64,000 nucleotides of DNA from Nematopogon swammerdamellus. Its lineage: Eukaryota; Arthropoda; Insecta; Lepidoptera; Adelidae. Where the stretch lies: NCBI GenBank assembly GCA_946902875.1, contig OX336344.1, positions 15,955,791 to 16,019,790 on the forward strand, read 5' to 3'. The translations under genes and the position numbers were made by a program. Positions 11,392-23,202 of the stretch are shown one piece after another. Numbering within the stretch: the first letter of the stretch is position 1; each line of letters starts with the position of its first letter. Under the pieces are notes generated by a model. The model was given only the letters and a program-made list of their open reading frames with translations. It was not told where the DNA came from and made no database searches.

Positions 11392-11668
11392 TTTTTAGGT
11401 TTCCGTATCCGTACCGAAGCCTATTACTAAACCTACGCCGTCTGTCTGTCTGTCCGAGGGCTGTATCTCTTGAACCGTAATGGTAGCCCGTTGATTTTTC
11501 ACAGAATATGTGGTATTATTGCGGATATAACAAAAAATAATAAAAAATAGGAAAAGTAAAAAATAAAGGGGGGTTCCCATACAAGAAACGTGTTTTTTTT
11601 TCAATGTTTTTTTTTTGTGGTGCAGAAACCTCGGTGTGCGAGTCCGACTCGCACTTGACCGGTTTTTT
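11392..11668 (+). repeat. Family L element, short version
   Basis: TTAGGTTTCCGTATCCGTAC to GACTCGCACTTGACCGG; it lacks the AGATGGCG-containing segment of the long form. Confidence 0.7.
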
Positions 11669-12027
11669 TATGGAAACTGGCACGGTTGGCTACATCACCG
11701 ACAACATCCGTGATATCAGCACATAACACCGGGTGAACTAGGTGCCGTGTCAGTGCTTCCCTTCATTTCATGTCGGCTACGCTGAACTGGACGGAAAACA
11801 CGAACTATTTACCTATATAGCAGTTTCAACCGACGTTTCATTCAGTGTGGTGGTATCAAACCGGGTGGGCTAGATCCTACCACCTAGCTCGCCACCTAGT
11901 AAGGTAAGAAGGGAAGGTACCTACAGTTTTACGTGGAATCTGATCCACGGTCAGCCTCCAGCAGCGGTCGAGCGGTCACCCATCCAAGACAGTCGACCGA
12001 CCGCACCACTGAGCTACCGAGGCTGAC
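11664..12027 (-). mobile_element. SINE family A, short-head subfamily
   Basis: Complete copy in reverse orientation, T-run to GAGGCTGAC. It lacks the first half of the 5S-like segment. Its poly-T start fuses with the end of a family L element (11392-11668), suggesting insertion in or next to that A/T tract. Confidence 0.75.
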
Positions 12028-12079
12028 AAATTAGGGTTTATCGCAAAATAGTGGAAGCCGCAGGTCTGTCTCACTAGAC

Positions 12080-12378
12080 CAGCGGTGTCCAACCGGTACT
12101 ACGCGGGTCCCCGGTAGCACGCGGCCTTATTTGTAAGCGCCCGCATACAGACGTTGCATAAACATTGAAATAATATAGCCAAAAAAATAATAATTAGAAA
12201 TACGTTGCCTCCAGAACATGTAAAAATTGCCTAATGCTATAATATGGATTATATAACAGATTTTGTAAATTTATCTGTAAATCAAAATAACCGGGAATCC
12301 CAAAAAAATTATAGGTAAACGTCATAGGTACTGTCCCACTTGAAGGTGCCCTCTGGGATGACCAGTTGGACACCACTG
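12080..12378. mobile_element. hAT MITE
   Basis: Left CAGCGGTGTCCAACCGGT, right inverse CAGTGGTGTCCAACTGGT (16 of 18). The flanking octamers CACTAGAC and CTTTAGCT agree at 4 of 8, so the duplication has decayed. The interior is 299 bp, AT-rich, without an ORF. Confidence 0.65.
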
Positions 12379-12856
12379 CTTTAGCTGTTTGCTAAATGTT
12401 AGTAGTTAGTCAGTTTAATAACTGCGGGGCTCCTATGCGAACGGTCCAAGTTTCAAATCCTTGTGTATGTACCAATACATTTATAGAATGTTTTTTTAAG
12501 TATATAGGTACCCACGTAATTTTTATTCGTCACTAACGAGGAAACCAGAAATTTGTTTGTATAAGGTTGATTGAAAGGAACTGCATTTTCCAATAAGTCC
12601 GCTACTCACACGGCAGAAAGTTTTAAACATGCACACACGCACAAAACCTTGGATTTTTTTTATAAAAAACCTCTTATGACAATTTTGCTTGTGTCCTGTA
12701 TATCAAGATTTCATCGCAATAAAGTTCGATATATCATAATCACAGAACATTAGAGTTGGTTAGAGGAGAAAAGTAGGCGCGTTCGGCGCGCCCCAAGTAA
12801 GTACCGGTTGACTTACTTCATACTATGCACGAGAGCGCATGACTTGCAGATTATTA

Positions 12857-12980
12857 TAATTTTTTTTTTTTTGTAAACCAGGTGGCTTTGCCGAGAGACC
12901 AACGGTGCAGACGACAGAGCCAAAATCACCTCTCCTCGCGAAACCACGCTCAGTTAGGTGCCATGCCAGCAGATTTGCCG
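12857..12980 (-). repeat. Repeat family C fragment
   Basis: T-run, then GTAAACCAGGTGGCTTTGCC, GTGCAGACGACAGAGCCAAA and GCGAAACCACGCTCAGTTAG. It matches 42418-42545 closely. The T-run end and the GGTGGCT...GCCGAG motif resemble family B tails, so B and C may share a 3' end. Confidence 0.55.
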
Positions 12981-13394
12981 TTCAGCCGCAGTAGGAACAT
13001 GTCTGAGTAGACTACTTTTATCGCAGTTTTAGTTCGTAAATATCGTAAGTAAAATTACGATCGTGGTTTCAGTACTGTTCCGTGGCCCTTCCAGCTACTC
13101 CTTAATCCGTGATCATAACCAAACATACTTGGTATCTATAACTAAATTACTTTATAGTATTATAAGCTACAACTTAATTGTGCTTTGATGTAGGTACGGT
13201 GTTAGAATGTAATATTATGTTGACTGGCTAAAGTTCTGACAACAACAAACAGTGTATTCGCCAACAAACTTAGAGATGGCATTGTCTGGATGACATTAAT
13301 TAACAATCTATATTAAACTAACCTATGTCAAATCGAAACTTCCATTTACTCGTAACTAAATAAGTATAAACTAAACTAAGATCAACATACTGTT

Positions 13395-13630
13395 ATTTTA
13401 CATACATACATACATGCATGCAAACTAGAACGATAAACGACCCCGAACCCTATCCTCGCCAGCGTAACACGATATAAGTAAAAGCATACTTGTTTCATTG
13501 TTACATACATACATACATACAAACATGCATACCAACATGCATACATACATGTACACGCATACATACATATTGAATGTATACATAATGTATGTATGTATGT
13601 ATTATATACATACATACATACATACATAAC
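13395..13630 (+). repeat. CATA/TATG microsatellite cluster
   Basis: Several runs of (CATA)n and (TATG)n between 13,401 and 13,629 separated by unique bases. Cys/Tyr-rich ORFs here are artefacts. Confidence 0.95.
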
Positions 13631-14157
13631 GTCACACCTGTTTCCCAATGAGATAACGGATCTCTGACTAGACCATCATAAAATGTATACTTAGACCATA
13701 AAACAAAGATCGACTGCTTTCGGCGTGCGCGCGCTAAACTTTATATATAAAGCTCTGTAGTGTTATAGTCACTAGAAAATTTTGCTATCTTGTGTGCCGG
13801 TTTTCGCTAGGAAAACGTGGATTTTCCTTCACCCTAACAGGATGGATCAATTTGAACAATTCAGATGGCATCTCGTCTAACTCTGAAACATGACATCTAG
13901 GCCAATCATCAGCATGAAATTTTGCACGGAGGTAACTGACATGCTGAAAGGGTATACATTAAAGCGAAGCCGCTGATTATTTGCTGATCAAATTTCATAT
14001 TGAGACACTATTCGTTGCGGGAAAGGGGAGCATTGACTAATGTGGTTATTCTACTGAACTATTCAAATAAATGTATCGAATCGCTTTATTCCACACTGAA
14101 CTAGTTAAACTAAACGGAACTCTCCCAGCTTCTCCCTGAATCACCCGAATTACCCCG

Positions 14158-14230
14158 ACAGAGCCTTCCGCGCCACCACCCGTCCAGAGCGCGCCGCCGC
14201 CATGCCGCCGCCGCTACCTCAATTCAGTAA
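14158..14230 (+). other. Possible small exon or GC-rich island
   Basis: CCCCGACAG (acceptor-like) precedes an open Pro/Ala-rich stretch (PSAPPPVQSAPPP) ending before a GTAACA donor-like site. The length is about 60 bases. Unproven. Confidence 0.2.
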
Positions 14231-14266
14231 CAGATATCCTTCGAGAATCGAGTAGATACTTAGAAT

Positions 14267-14400
14267 AGAATAGAAACTATTTATTGCACACAATTAAAAG
14301 AAGAACAGTACACGACAAGAAATAAGAAATACAGGAGTGCGCAAAGGTGGACTTATCACTGCAAATGATTTCTTCCATTCAACCTTTGGGAGATGAGGAA
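14267..14400 (-). repeat. Retroposon tail repeat
   Basis: AGAATAGAATAGAAACTATT TATTGCACACAATTAAAAG and CGCAAAGGTGGACTTATCAC. The inverse of the segment at 29869-29985 (GTGAGTCCACCTTTGCGTAG ... AATTGTGTGCAATAAGAG). Confidence 0.55.
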
Positions 14401-15059
14401 CAAAATTATAGAGAAAGAAGTATGGGTAGTGCAAGCGGAAGGGAGGAGGAATATATGTTTTATTTTTATAAATATACCTACATACCTATCAATAGACATA
14501 CGCACCTATTTATACAATACATAAAATACACATAAACATACATACATACACATGTATAGAACGTAGACACTACAAACCAATAATATATATCTACTATACT
14601 ATACTAATCCAGAAGTAAATAAAAAATAGGGAAAATTAGTTAAGGTAGAATTTTTTCAATTACTTTTTAAAAGAATTTAAAGTTTGCGAGTGACGGGCGT
14701 AGTGCGCACTTATTTCCAGTAAATTTTTTAATTTTAATTCCGTAGTGACATTTACATCAAGAAAAGGCACTATTGTGACTTTTCTTAGGCTTGGGCTATT
14801 TCCTCCAGAAATACAGTTTTCCTCGGTGTTAATGTCGCTACGTAATAACCATAGACATATATAAAATTATATCGACTGAGTGATTATTGATTGAGTGACG
14901 AGAATTCAGCGTGTTTGTACGCTGTTCGATGACCGTTCGTTCGCAGACTTGTTGCTGCGCGCTGCGACGTATGATGCAACACCTTCCGCCTACACGTCGC
15001 AAATATGGACTCACTTATTTAAGAGCATTTACAGCCTATTGTTAGGCAAGAGCCTGGCT

Positions 15060-15186
15060 TTAACAAACTACGACACGGCCAGCCTCAACAGTCGAACGGT
15101 TATCCATCCAAATTTCGACCGCTCCCGGTGTGCGATCGACATCTAACGTCGATGCCTCGTACCACGGAGCTACGGTACGGCTGACC
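15060..15186 (-). repeat. SINE-head-like sequence related to family A
   Basis: On the minus strand: GTCAGCCGTACCGTAGCTCC (A box with one change), then TTTGGATGGATAACCGTTCG and GTTGAGGCTGGCCGTG. The part between these differs from the 5S-like insert of family A, so this is a third head variant. Confidence 0.45.
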
Positions 15187-15197
15187 TATCTATACGA

Positions 15198-15311
15198 TGT
15201 ACGATTTGGCTGGTAGTGAATCGGCCCACAGTTACCACCCCCACAACACCGCCCAGGTCAGCACTCTGCCCCCGCCCGCCTCCGCCGCCACCGCCGTCTC
15301 GTCGGCACGTA
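15198..15311 (+). other. Possible small exon or GC-rich island
   Basis: One frame reads MYDLAGSESAHSYHPHNTAQ then STLPPPASAATAVSS with high GC3 and a GTAAAT donor-like site. Another frame is also open (TVTTPTTPPRSA). No family recognised, and frame ambiguity lowers confidence. Confidence 0.25.
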
Positions 15312-15711
15312 AATAGGATTTTATTGATTTAATTGAAGATATAGCCAATTTGGAGCGCTACAAAAGCCTCTTCGCGACTAACACTAGGCAGGCATTTCAT
15401 TCAGGCTATGACACACACCTGCGAACTGGAAGGCACTTGTGGGCGTTTGTACAATATATTTATACAAAAAACATCCAAATCGGCCCATCCGTGAGATGTA
15501 ATTTTTTTTATTTCTTTATAATTACTTTATTACAAACATAGCTAAGAACCATCCCGGTTAAACCAGCTTTCTAATAAAAAAAACCGCATCCAAATCGGTC
15601 TATACGTTTGGGAGCTACGACGCTACAAACAGACACACAGACACACACAGACAGACAGACGGAGGTGTCAAACTTATAACACCCCTTCTTTTGCATCGGG
15701 GGTTTAAAATA

Positions 15712-15948
15712 ATGTCAGTCAGTCAGTCAGCGTGTAAGCGTCCACCGGTGGACATACGCCTCTCCAATTTTCCTCCAGTCCTCCCGGCCTTCAGCGGTAC
15801 GTAACCACAGCTTTCCGCCGACGACGTAATTGATGTCGTCGTCCCACCTGGCGGATGGCCTTCCCACACTCCGATTTCCTGTCCACACCCGCCAGTGTTT
15901 AATAACGCTTTCATGAACAACGTGCTTCAAACTCAAAACTGCTTTCAT
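15712..15948 (-). pseudogene. LINE (RTE-type) reverse-transcriptase C-terminus
   Basis: A minus-strand frame of 73 codons contains VGRPSARWDDDIN, then GREDWRKIGEAYVHRW, the extreme C-terminus of RTE-like LINE proteins (GRP..RW.DDI ... W...EAY..RW). The rest of the element is missing. The 3' part (TCCACCGGTGGACATACGCC) matches the LINE-tail fragments at 18826, 31729 and 52246. Confidence 0.75.
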
Positions 15949-15959
15949 TACTGAATAAC

Positions 15960-17329
15960 ATTTTTAATGTTTGATCTGCCTGCCACTGCCCGTGCAGGCT
16001 AAGCAGCATGGAGTCAAGTGTCAAGCGTAGCGCTGAAATCCTCTTAGTTGGGGACGAGGCAGTTCACATCTCACCACTCTGAAAAGTATGTAACTCTATG
16101 CTAAATGGCTAAGAGGGATCGCAGCAGAATTCAAAACTATGGAAGATCGAAGCTGCGGCTATGATAAACACTTATCTGTGTTTTCTAAATAAGTAAGTAC
16201 TCGGTGCAGTGTAGCCCATACAACAGATTACTTAATAGTTACTTCGTAACAGATAAATCACTCCATAGAAAAAGTTCCATACCTTCGGCTTTAATAACCT
16301 ACTGTTTCACGTCGCCAATCGCTGCCTGCGAAAACCTAAACGATCGAGTGTAAAGTGCATTATTGCTTTGCAGCTGCGCGCAGATGCGTTACTATTTCGC
16401 CATTGGGTCGATGACGTATTCTCTATAAATTTCGAACATTTGCATGTATGTTGCAAAAGCGCCATCTACCGAATTATCCAAACAATTTAACATTTCTTTC
16501 AATTTAACAACTTTCTCCGATAGATGGCGTGAAACTGAGCGAGTGCCACACTAAAGTGAAATCATAGACGTAGGTATAAAGGAAGATAAACCCCCATATA
16601 TTATTTCTCTATGAGTGAAATAAATAAAATTGGAATCCAAACGTCGTCACGCGTCGCTAGGAAAGTAAAATGCATGCAATGTGTGACAATGACGTTTCCA
16701 GCATATATTTATTTGGATTACAGGATAACGCTGTCCCGTAAAAGCTTGACCGGATCGTATGTAGCTGAACTCGGTCGAAAGGTGACAGGGGTTCAGTCCT
16801 GGATTTCCCATTAGGCTGTATAGGCCGCGACCTAGGGGCGGCAAACTTCAGGAGGCGACAGATTTCCGAAGGCGCTAAAGAATATTACAATTAACACTTG
16901 CGCTTTGTTATAGTGTAAGCCGTCAAGTTCGTGCGGGATTATGGACGCAATACTCAAGCAAGTCACTTGTGGATAGAGTTTTCGATCAATTAAATGCTAA
17001 ATATCATTTGCGTCAGGTCTTAATTCCTCATTGCGACTTAGTAATACTCATATCCTATGTTATTAATATTTTGCGGGGGCGGCGAAAGTCAAGTGGCCTA
17101 TAATATAGGCCTATATAATATTATTAAAGAACAGTACAAGTCCGACACTAGGGGTGATGAATGAATGAAAATAAATGAAATGAAATTAATTGTCTATATT
17201 TTTATCACCAATACCATTTTCATATCTTTCTGTTCATACTTGTATAGTTAAAATGTTAGTTAATGATGATTCGGCAGATGGCGCTCTTCCACATTATTAT
17301 GATAATTGTATGGAGACCCTCCATAATTT
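15960..17329. other. Unassigned stretch
   Basis: Contains the family F relic at 16378, an AGATGGCG inverted pair at 16459 and 16521, and a hAT-like GACCTAGGGGCGGCAAACTT segment at 16830 whose far end I could not define. Confidence 0.45.
16378..16455 (-). repeat. Diverged family F copy
   Basis: On the minus strand: CATGCAAATGTTCGAAATTT followed by AGAGAATACGTCATCGACCC and an ATGGCGAAATAGTAACGC segment. The order of blocks is the same as in the 52.6-kb copy. No B box remains. Confidence 0.4.
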
Positions 17330-17466
17330 TGGCACATCCGCCATACTAACACTTATTCTGTGAAAATTTCAACTGGCTACCTATTACGGTTCAAAAGATA
17401 CAGCCCTCGCATGGACGGACAGACAGACGGCGTGGGCTTTCGTATGGATACGGAATTCTAAAAAAA
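17330..17466 (-). repeat. Family L fragment
   Basis: TTCTGTGAAAATTTCAACTG, ACCTATTACGGTTCAAAAGA and GACGGACAGACAGACGGCG, the 5' half of the family in reverse. Confidence 0.6.
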
Positions 17467-17996
17467 CGTGGAACAAGAGGCGGTCATATTTTTAAAAGCA
17501 TTTCCTTGCACTCAAAATGAGCGCAGTCAAAATGAGTTCGGAATTCAAATGAATTTGTACCTCAGAAAAGTAGTAACAGAAAACCCAATACAATTTAATA
17601 CAGTCAAAATTATGCTCTATTTTAATGTAACTTTAAATGTATTCTCAATACACATACGATTACAATACAATACACATTAACACACATATACGTAGCCACC
17701 CATACATAGGTATCACCCAGATATGAGCAACTGACCGGTAGCAGCTGCCGGAAGTCCAGTGTCCGTAGACCGGAAGTGGTCAACAAGCCGGATATCCTGT
17801 GGCTAACTACAAGGTCCGCTGAGACTACGGTTTGATGCTGAAACTGTAACGGTGTATTATATAGTTATCCGAGGTAAAACTAGGTAACCTCTCGGTCAAC
17901 GAAGTAGGATATTTGCATTTTATTAGCTTTTACCCGTGGCTTCGCTCGCCTTAAGCTCGAAATTCGCATTTCGAAAATGCTGTAGTAAGTAGCAGA

Positions 17997-18301
17997 TTTT
18001 TAGGTTTCCGTATCCCGTACGGAAGCCTATTACTAAGCCTACGCCGCCGTCTGTCTGTCTGTCCTATTGCTGTATCCTGTGGCTGTATCTTTGGAACCGT
18101 AATAGGTAGCCGGTTGAAATTTTCACAGAATATGTTATTTATTATGGTTGATATAACAACAAATAATAAAATATAGGAAAGGTCAAAAATTAAGGTGGGT
18201 TATGAAAGTTAATACAAGAAACGTGTCTTTTTTCAAAGTTTTTTGTTTGTGGGGCGGAGACCTAGGTACGCGAGTCCGACTCGAACTTGACCGGTTTTTT
18301 A
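17997..18301 (+). repeat. Family L element, short version
   Basis: TTTCCGTATCCCGTACGGAA to GACTCGAACTTGACCGG. A GCTTTTGCCCGCGGCTTCGC segment follows at 18318 and recurs at 17926 and 36052. Confidence 0.65.
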
Positions 18302-18367
18302 TCTCAGATCATATGAAACTAGCTTTTGCCCGCGGCTTCGCTCGCGGTAGATAACTTTTTTTGCGCG

Positions 18368-18513
18368 GTCACTTTGTCCGCCCTATATAAAATAGGGCTG
18401 TCGCCGTGGCCGGCTGGCTGGCGACGAGGAGCGGTCACTTTGACTGCTGGCTAAGGGCGAGCGGCATCGAAGCCGCTACTGCTGCTGGCACGTTCTGCCA
18501 GTCTCTCGACCGC
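18368..18513 (+). repeat. GC-rich dispersed repeat, copy 1
   Basis: GTCACTTTGTCCGCCCTATA ... GTCGCCGTGGCCGGCTGGCT ... CAGTCTCTCGACCGCTG. Its inverse copy is 22953-23100. Confidence 0.65.
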
Positions 18514-18596
18514 TGCAGCTGCCTGTGGTGAGAAGAGAATTGCGAATGAGTCGCGAATGTCGAAGGTCAAAGCGAATGTGGTATGATATTATTGAT

Positions 18597-18647
18597 TGAT
18601 ACGGAACGCTCGGCGCGCGAGTGCAACTCGCGCTTGACCGGTTTTTA
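18597..18647 (+). repeat. Family L 3' terminal fragment
   Basis: GATACGGAACGCTCGGCGCG then GCAACTCGCGCTTGACCGG only. Confidence 0.5.
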
Positions 18648-18825
18648 TTACGGTACGTAATCTCATTTTGAAATCATCCCCTATTTTAATTTAAGGGTTG
18701 ATTTAACTAGAGTCAAACCGAGAAAACACCATGCAGTTGTAGACAGTGCATTTCACTGAAATACATATACCTACATGAAATACAAATAGTGCATTTCATT
18801 GAAATACATATTTAACACTTTTTTA

Positions 18826-18870
18826 TCATCAGCCCGTATCGGTCCACTGCTGGACATAGGCCTCTTAGTA
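18826..18870 (-). mobile_element. LINE 3'-end fragment
   Basis: CATCAGCCCGTATCGGTCCA followed by CTGGACATAGGCCTCT is the conserved 3' coding end of the RTE-like LINE, read in reverse. It ends abruptly after about 45 bases. Confidence 0.5.
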
Positions 18871-19546
18871 AAACCATGATGATATACATTTTTATGAAAA
18901 CAATTCACATATGTAAATCGATAGGGCTAAGGCTAACGCGAGTGAAGCCAGTCAAAACTGCCAAGCTTTAGGAATATAACATTCTATGCACATATACAAA
19001 TTATATTGAAATTTATTAGATGATTTTTTTATGAAAAATGTTCATGTGAATGGAAGTCCTACTTTAACTCGAGCGAAGCCAGACAAAAATAAACCCATTC
19101 TTTGAGATAAATACAATATTATGCAGGTGTACAAAAATTCATTGAAAACTATCTAGCTGTCATTTTAGAGAATATTAATTTATAAGGATTGACTACTCTC
19201 ACAATTTAGAGCCACTGCTCAGTACCCTAATGATGTGATGATATAATATATCCTAAAACGGTCTCAAAGAATTGCTTAATCTAATGGAATAATCGATATG
19301 CAATTCTGATATGCGTTTTTGAGTAAACTCGTTACATATATCCGCGGAAAGACGCCACATTTACTTCATTTTCTAAAGTTTCTAAGCAAAATTTTTTTTT
19401 CTGATTTCACAGGAGTATAATATATTTAGTTGGCATGCTAATAAAATTGAACATTGACCTTAGAAACAATGAGCGTTTTTGGGTCGCGCTCCGGCTTGCG
19501 TCTTATCCGAGGCTTCTTTCGCCTGAAATTCAGATTTCAAAATAAT

Positions 19547-19752
19547 AAAAAAAAAATTGGTTGTCTGTAAAGTCGGTTTACGGACGATAGTTTTACGTGA
19601 TAACGTCGCCGACGCTTGGGCCGATTGTGCCTCTCTATCGCTTGTTACGCGCTCTCGCTTGCACACACAGGCTCAGATGGAACGTGACACTTTTTCGTTC
19701 GTGCAGCCGGTGTTCATCAATTTATAAGACGTGACGTTATCACGTCAAAAAC
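19547..19752 (+). repeat. Family G repeat, compact copy
   Basis: GTCGGTTTACGGACGATAGT ... CTCGCTTGCACACACAGGCT ... GACGTGACGTTATCACGTC. The ends hold ACGTGATAACGTC and its inverse, so a TIR-type element is possible. Confidence 0.6.
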
Positions 19753-20528
19753 AAACAAAAAAAACTCTAAATAACATATTTTTTACCTCAGTCAGATTAT
19801 AGAAGGTAACTTTCGACACAGTATAATGTCCGCGGACATTTTCACGATTTAAGAAACAATATTATACTCTAAATGTACCTACCTATACCCAACTATGCAG
19901 ACATATTTTGGGTTTGTCTGTAAGTTGGAAGTGAGTTCTCTATATATGAAAAGTAGTGGTGCTACTACGATATTCGTGCGCAGTTTCACAAGTACTGCAA
20001 GAAATAAATTGAAAAGTGTTGAGAATAAATCGGTACACGAAGTTTACATGCAGAATTTTGCGCATATGAAATTCTATGTTTTATGTCCTAGCAATAGCCA
20101 AAGCAGTTAGACTAAGAATGATCTGGTGCGTAAGACGGAACCAAGAAACCGTCTTTCAAGTAAACCGTCAGTAGTAGACCGCAGAAAAATATTTCTATGA
20201 GAGCTAAATTCCAGATCCAAAGAAATTTTAAATATAGTAATATTTACGACTAGACGAACTAAAACTTCAAAGATATATTGTGTTCAAAATTATATTACTT
20301 ACACATTTAATTTATATAGTTAGATAATATAGTTTAGTTTTAGATTTATTTATTTTATGAAACATTTTCATGTGAATTAAAGTCTTACTTTAACGCGAGC
20401 GGAGCTAGGTATCACTGATCTTGTATTAGAGATAGAAAAATATTATGTTGTCTACGGTTTAAATTGATTAGACTCTTACTTGGTTAGTTGGTAATATCTA
20501 TGGGAGGTAAGGACTAAATTATCAACTT

Positions 20529-20988
20529 TATAGAGGGTGTCGTAATGGCCAGTACATTAATTTCGCCAGCGCAATCCTCATGTTTTTCCGACACAAACAA
20601 ATTAGTGAAGTTTTTTTCTAAAGTGTCTAGTTTTCTAGATATGAATTTTTTAAGTTCATGTTTTCGTCAAGTGTAATTTGACGCGCGCGGGGGAAGGGTT
20701 CTGGCGCGGGAGAGGTTGGGGTCGAAAAAACTCACACCGCACCGCCTCCGCGCATCTCCTCTCTCCGCGCACTCATTATTCTCGCTCACTCATCGCGCAC
20801 CTTTCATTCCCACGTTTGTGCGGAACATTAGATCCTTCTTACACTAAATAAATCAACTAGTTTGTATGGAAACTGCAACTTTTTATTTAAAGGGAATTCA
20901 GAAAAAAGTTATTTGACTTTTTTGTTACTATTGATCCCAATAATCATTTCCTAAATTTAATGTAGTGGCCGTTACAACATCCTGTATA
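20529..20988. mobile_element. TIR element with GC-rich core
   Basis: TATAGAGGGTGTCGTAATGG and the inverse of CCGTTACAACATCCTGTATA agree at most positions over 28 bases. The centre (20,690-20,800) is a GC/CT-rich block. No protein. Confidence 0.5.
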
Positions 20989-21464
20989 TATTTTTTTATT
21001 TATTGAGCTTTACGATCCGGAGTGATCACCTCGGGCAGCGTGTGTGACAAACAGACGGAGGGGCATACATCTGACCGATTTTATAAGGGTGCCTGTCAGC
21101 GTCGATCGCTATGCAACCCTAAAAAATGAACATACTGTAGCCCTATATTCTACCTCACGAAGAAACAAACTTCTCATTCCTTACAATAGACAAGAGTTTT
21201 GGAAAAGCCGTCGAGTTGTTAGTCCAAGAAGTGAAAGTTTCGAGAGGGCGGTCTAGGCGAAGCCTTCCAACGCTTGGTTCCTTCGTGAGCAGTCGGGGAG
21301 AAGTAGGGGAGGTCTGCATCCAGGAGTTAGGGCAGGGCAGTAAATTTCTGCACTGTGTGAACTTAAGAGTTACACCTTATGAAACGACACAGGGCTGAAT
21401 CGGGAGGCTTTTATTTTGATATTTCAGATTTGCGTACAAATGTCGTATGTTAGATTTCAGGTAT

Positions 21465-21975
21465 GAATCAACTAGCATACTGGGACAACAGAACGCTGCT
21501 GCCCCCGTTTTGGTTGACTAATGTCCCTCTAGAGGAGTTTTAATTTTTTTTATAGTTTTCGTTGGTAATTATTCTTATATTTGTATGGATTTTTATTGAA
21601 TAAATTATTCTCTTTACAAGCATATAAAAACATTCATTGAGTACAAAACAAACATAAATTTGTGTTTAAATATATCAAACCCATTACGTTTCTAGCTGTG
21701 ACTTGTTTTGCAAATAGAGATTAACAAGTCACAGCTAAAACATAAACATGGGTTAGATATTTTTTTTGTTACTACTGTATACGGAATACAATGCTATTCA
21801 ATAAAAAATCACACAAAATGAATATTTACAAAAGAAAATTCTAATAAAACTAAACTACCGAGTAAAATTTTCATAATAATGTTCATACAAATAATGAAGA
21901 TTAGTCAACTTCCCCAAAACGGAGGCAGCGTTGTAGTATTATGCTACAGTGGTTTCCTAACTATATGACGATACT
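21465..21975. mobile_element. Long imperfect foldback
   Basis: ACGCTGCTGCCCCCGTTTTG GTTGACTAAT at 21491 pairs imperfectly with ATTAGTCAACTTCCCCAAAA CGGAGGCAGCGTTG at 21901. A 15-bp perfect hairpin (TAGCTGTGACTTGTT) is at the centre, 21693-21737. It is AT-rich elsewhere. Confidence 0.5.
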
Positions 21976-22199
21976 TTACTACAGTCAACATATACATGTT
22001 TGTTTAAATTTAATACCTCTTTTCGGTATATGTGGGTAATACATTCTACCAGAAATGCAAGGAAATGTCGATTATACCTACTTAATTCAATAACCAATTA
22101 ATGTCAATAACCAGCTATTGATACAACCTTGCTATCGTTTACAAAATAAACGAAGGATATAGGTAACTCATAATGAGAGAATTGAGAATCCTCAATTCA

Positions 22200-22490
22200 T
22201 GTGCAATCAAAGCCGCCCCGTGCTGAGGTGTTCCCAGAAATATTATTTTATACAAGAGTTTTCGCCCGAAATTCATTTTCTGCTTTCAGCCCTGTACGCG
22301 GCTCGGCCACGCTCGGCTCCGTCAAGAGACGCTGTAAATCTATTCTCAATAGTTCCCCTAGTGGTGTAGCCGCGTCGCCGGTAGATGGCGTGGCGTTGTG
22401 GGGCACGTTTCGTTACTGCACCGTCGAGCTTCTTTCAGCAGCGCGAACGTACGACCACGACGCCTCTTCAAAACTGGGAGGCAGTTAGCG
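22200..22490. other. GC-rich unique block
   Basis: A 95-codon frame and CpG-rich sequence around GTACGCGGCTCGGCCACGCT. Contains one AGATGGCG motif. No protein family recognised. Confidence 0.25.
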
Positions 22491-22706
22491 TTGATTTGTG
22501 AGAAGTAATGCACGCGCCAACTCACTATATCTATGTATATAGAACTTTTGAAAACACTTTTCAGTGGGCGTGAGCGGGAACTTTTTAAAATTGCTGTACA
22601 ACACGCATCAAGCTCGTAGTAGAAATGTATGTAGGTAGAATATATTTACTATTGACTCGAAAGTTTAGTAATATAATGATACTGGATATATAGGTATGTA
22701 TTTGTG

Positions 22707-22810
22707 TTTTTTTTATTGCTTCCGAACTGGGTGGCTGTGCCCGAGGTCGAAGCGTCAGACGCACCCAATTTCACCCCCGAAGAGGTGCCAGTCCGGCTTA
22801 GAGGTCGACT
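22707..22810 (-). repeat. Family B/C-like 3' end
   Basis: T-run, CCGAACTGGGTGGCTGTGCC, then CAATTTCACCCCCGAAGAGG: an intermediate between the B and C tails. Confidence 0.4.
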
Positions 22811-22952
22811 AATGTGGTTGGGGAAAGGCTATTAACCCGCGATTTGAAGATCCGTGGATTGTAGGAGTAGAGAAAGAAAAGCTTTATTTCATTCTGAGTG
22901 TGTCTACCCACAATATACCTATATTTTAGGCGCATCATACCTATATTAATTA

Positions 22953-23100
22953 GCAGCAGTCGAGAGACTGCGGAAAGCGCCAGCAGCCAGTAGCGGACTG
23001 CGACCGCCCTAACCTAGGTAGGACGGACAAACTGACCGCTCTTCACCGCCAGCAAGCCGGCCACGGCGACTGCCCTATTTTATAGGGCGGGCAAAGTGAC
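22953..23100 (-). repeat. GC-rich dispersed repeat, copy 2
   Basis: CAGCAGTCGAGAGACTGCGG ... GCCGGCCACGGCGACTGCCC ... CGGGCAAAGTGAC; inverted relative to 18368-18513, 4.5 kb away. Confidence 0.65.
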
Positions 23101-23202
23101 GGCAGGCCTCACGCTGTTTACCGAGCAAATAAAGCCGGTTACGGTATGATAGTCTTCCGACTAATACCTTTTTCCTTTACAGATTCCAGATTCCAGATAC
23201 CC

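Larger units (their letters stand above)
12380..14157. other. Unassigned stretch with microsatellites
   Basis: Apart from the family C copy and the CATA cluster there is only AT-rich unique DNA. No coding frame above noise. Confidence 0.5.
18650..20528. other. Unassigned AT-rich stretch
   Basis: Only the LINE tail (18826) and family G copy (19547) are recognisable. Short TTTAACGCGAGCGGAGC-type motifs recur at 18934, 19065 and 20391. Confidence 0.45.

Noticed and set aside
13382..13648. 88-codon Cys/Tyr-rich frame
   Set aside because: Encoded by CATA microsatellite repeats, giving repetitive YVCMYVC-like translation.
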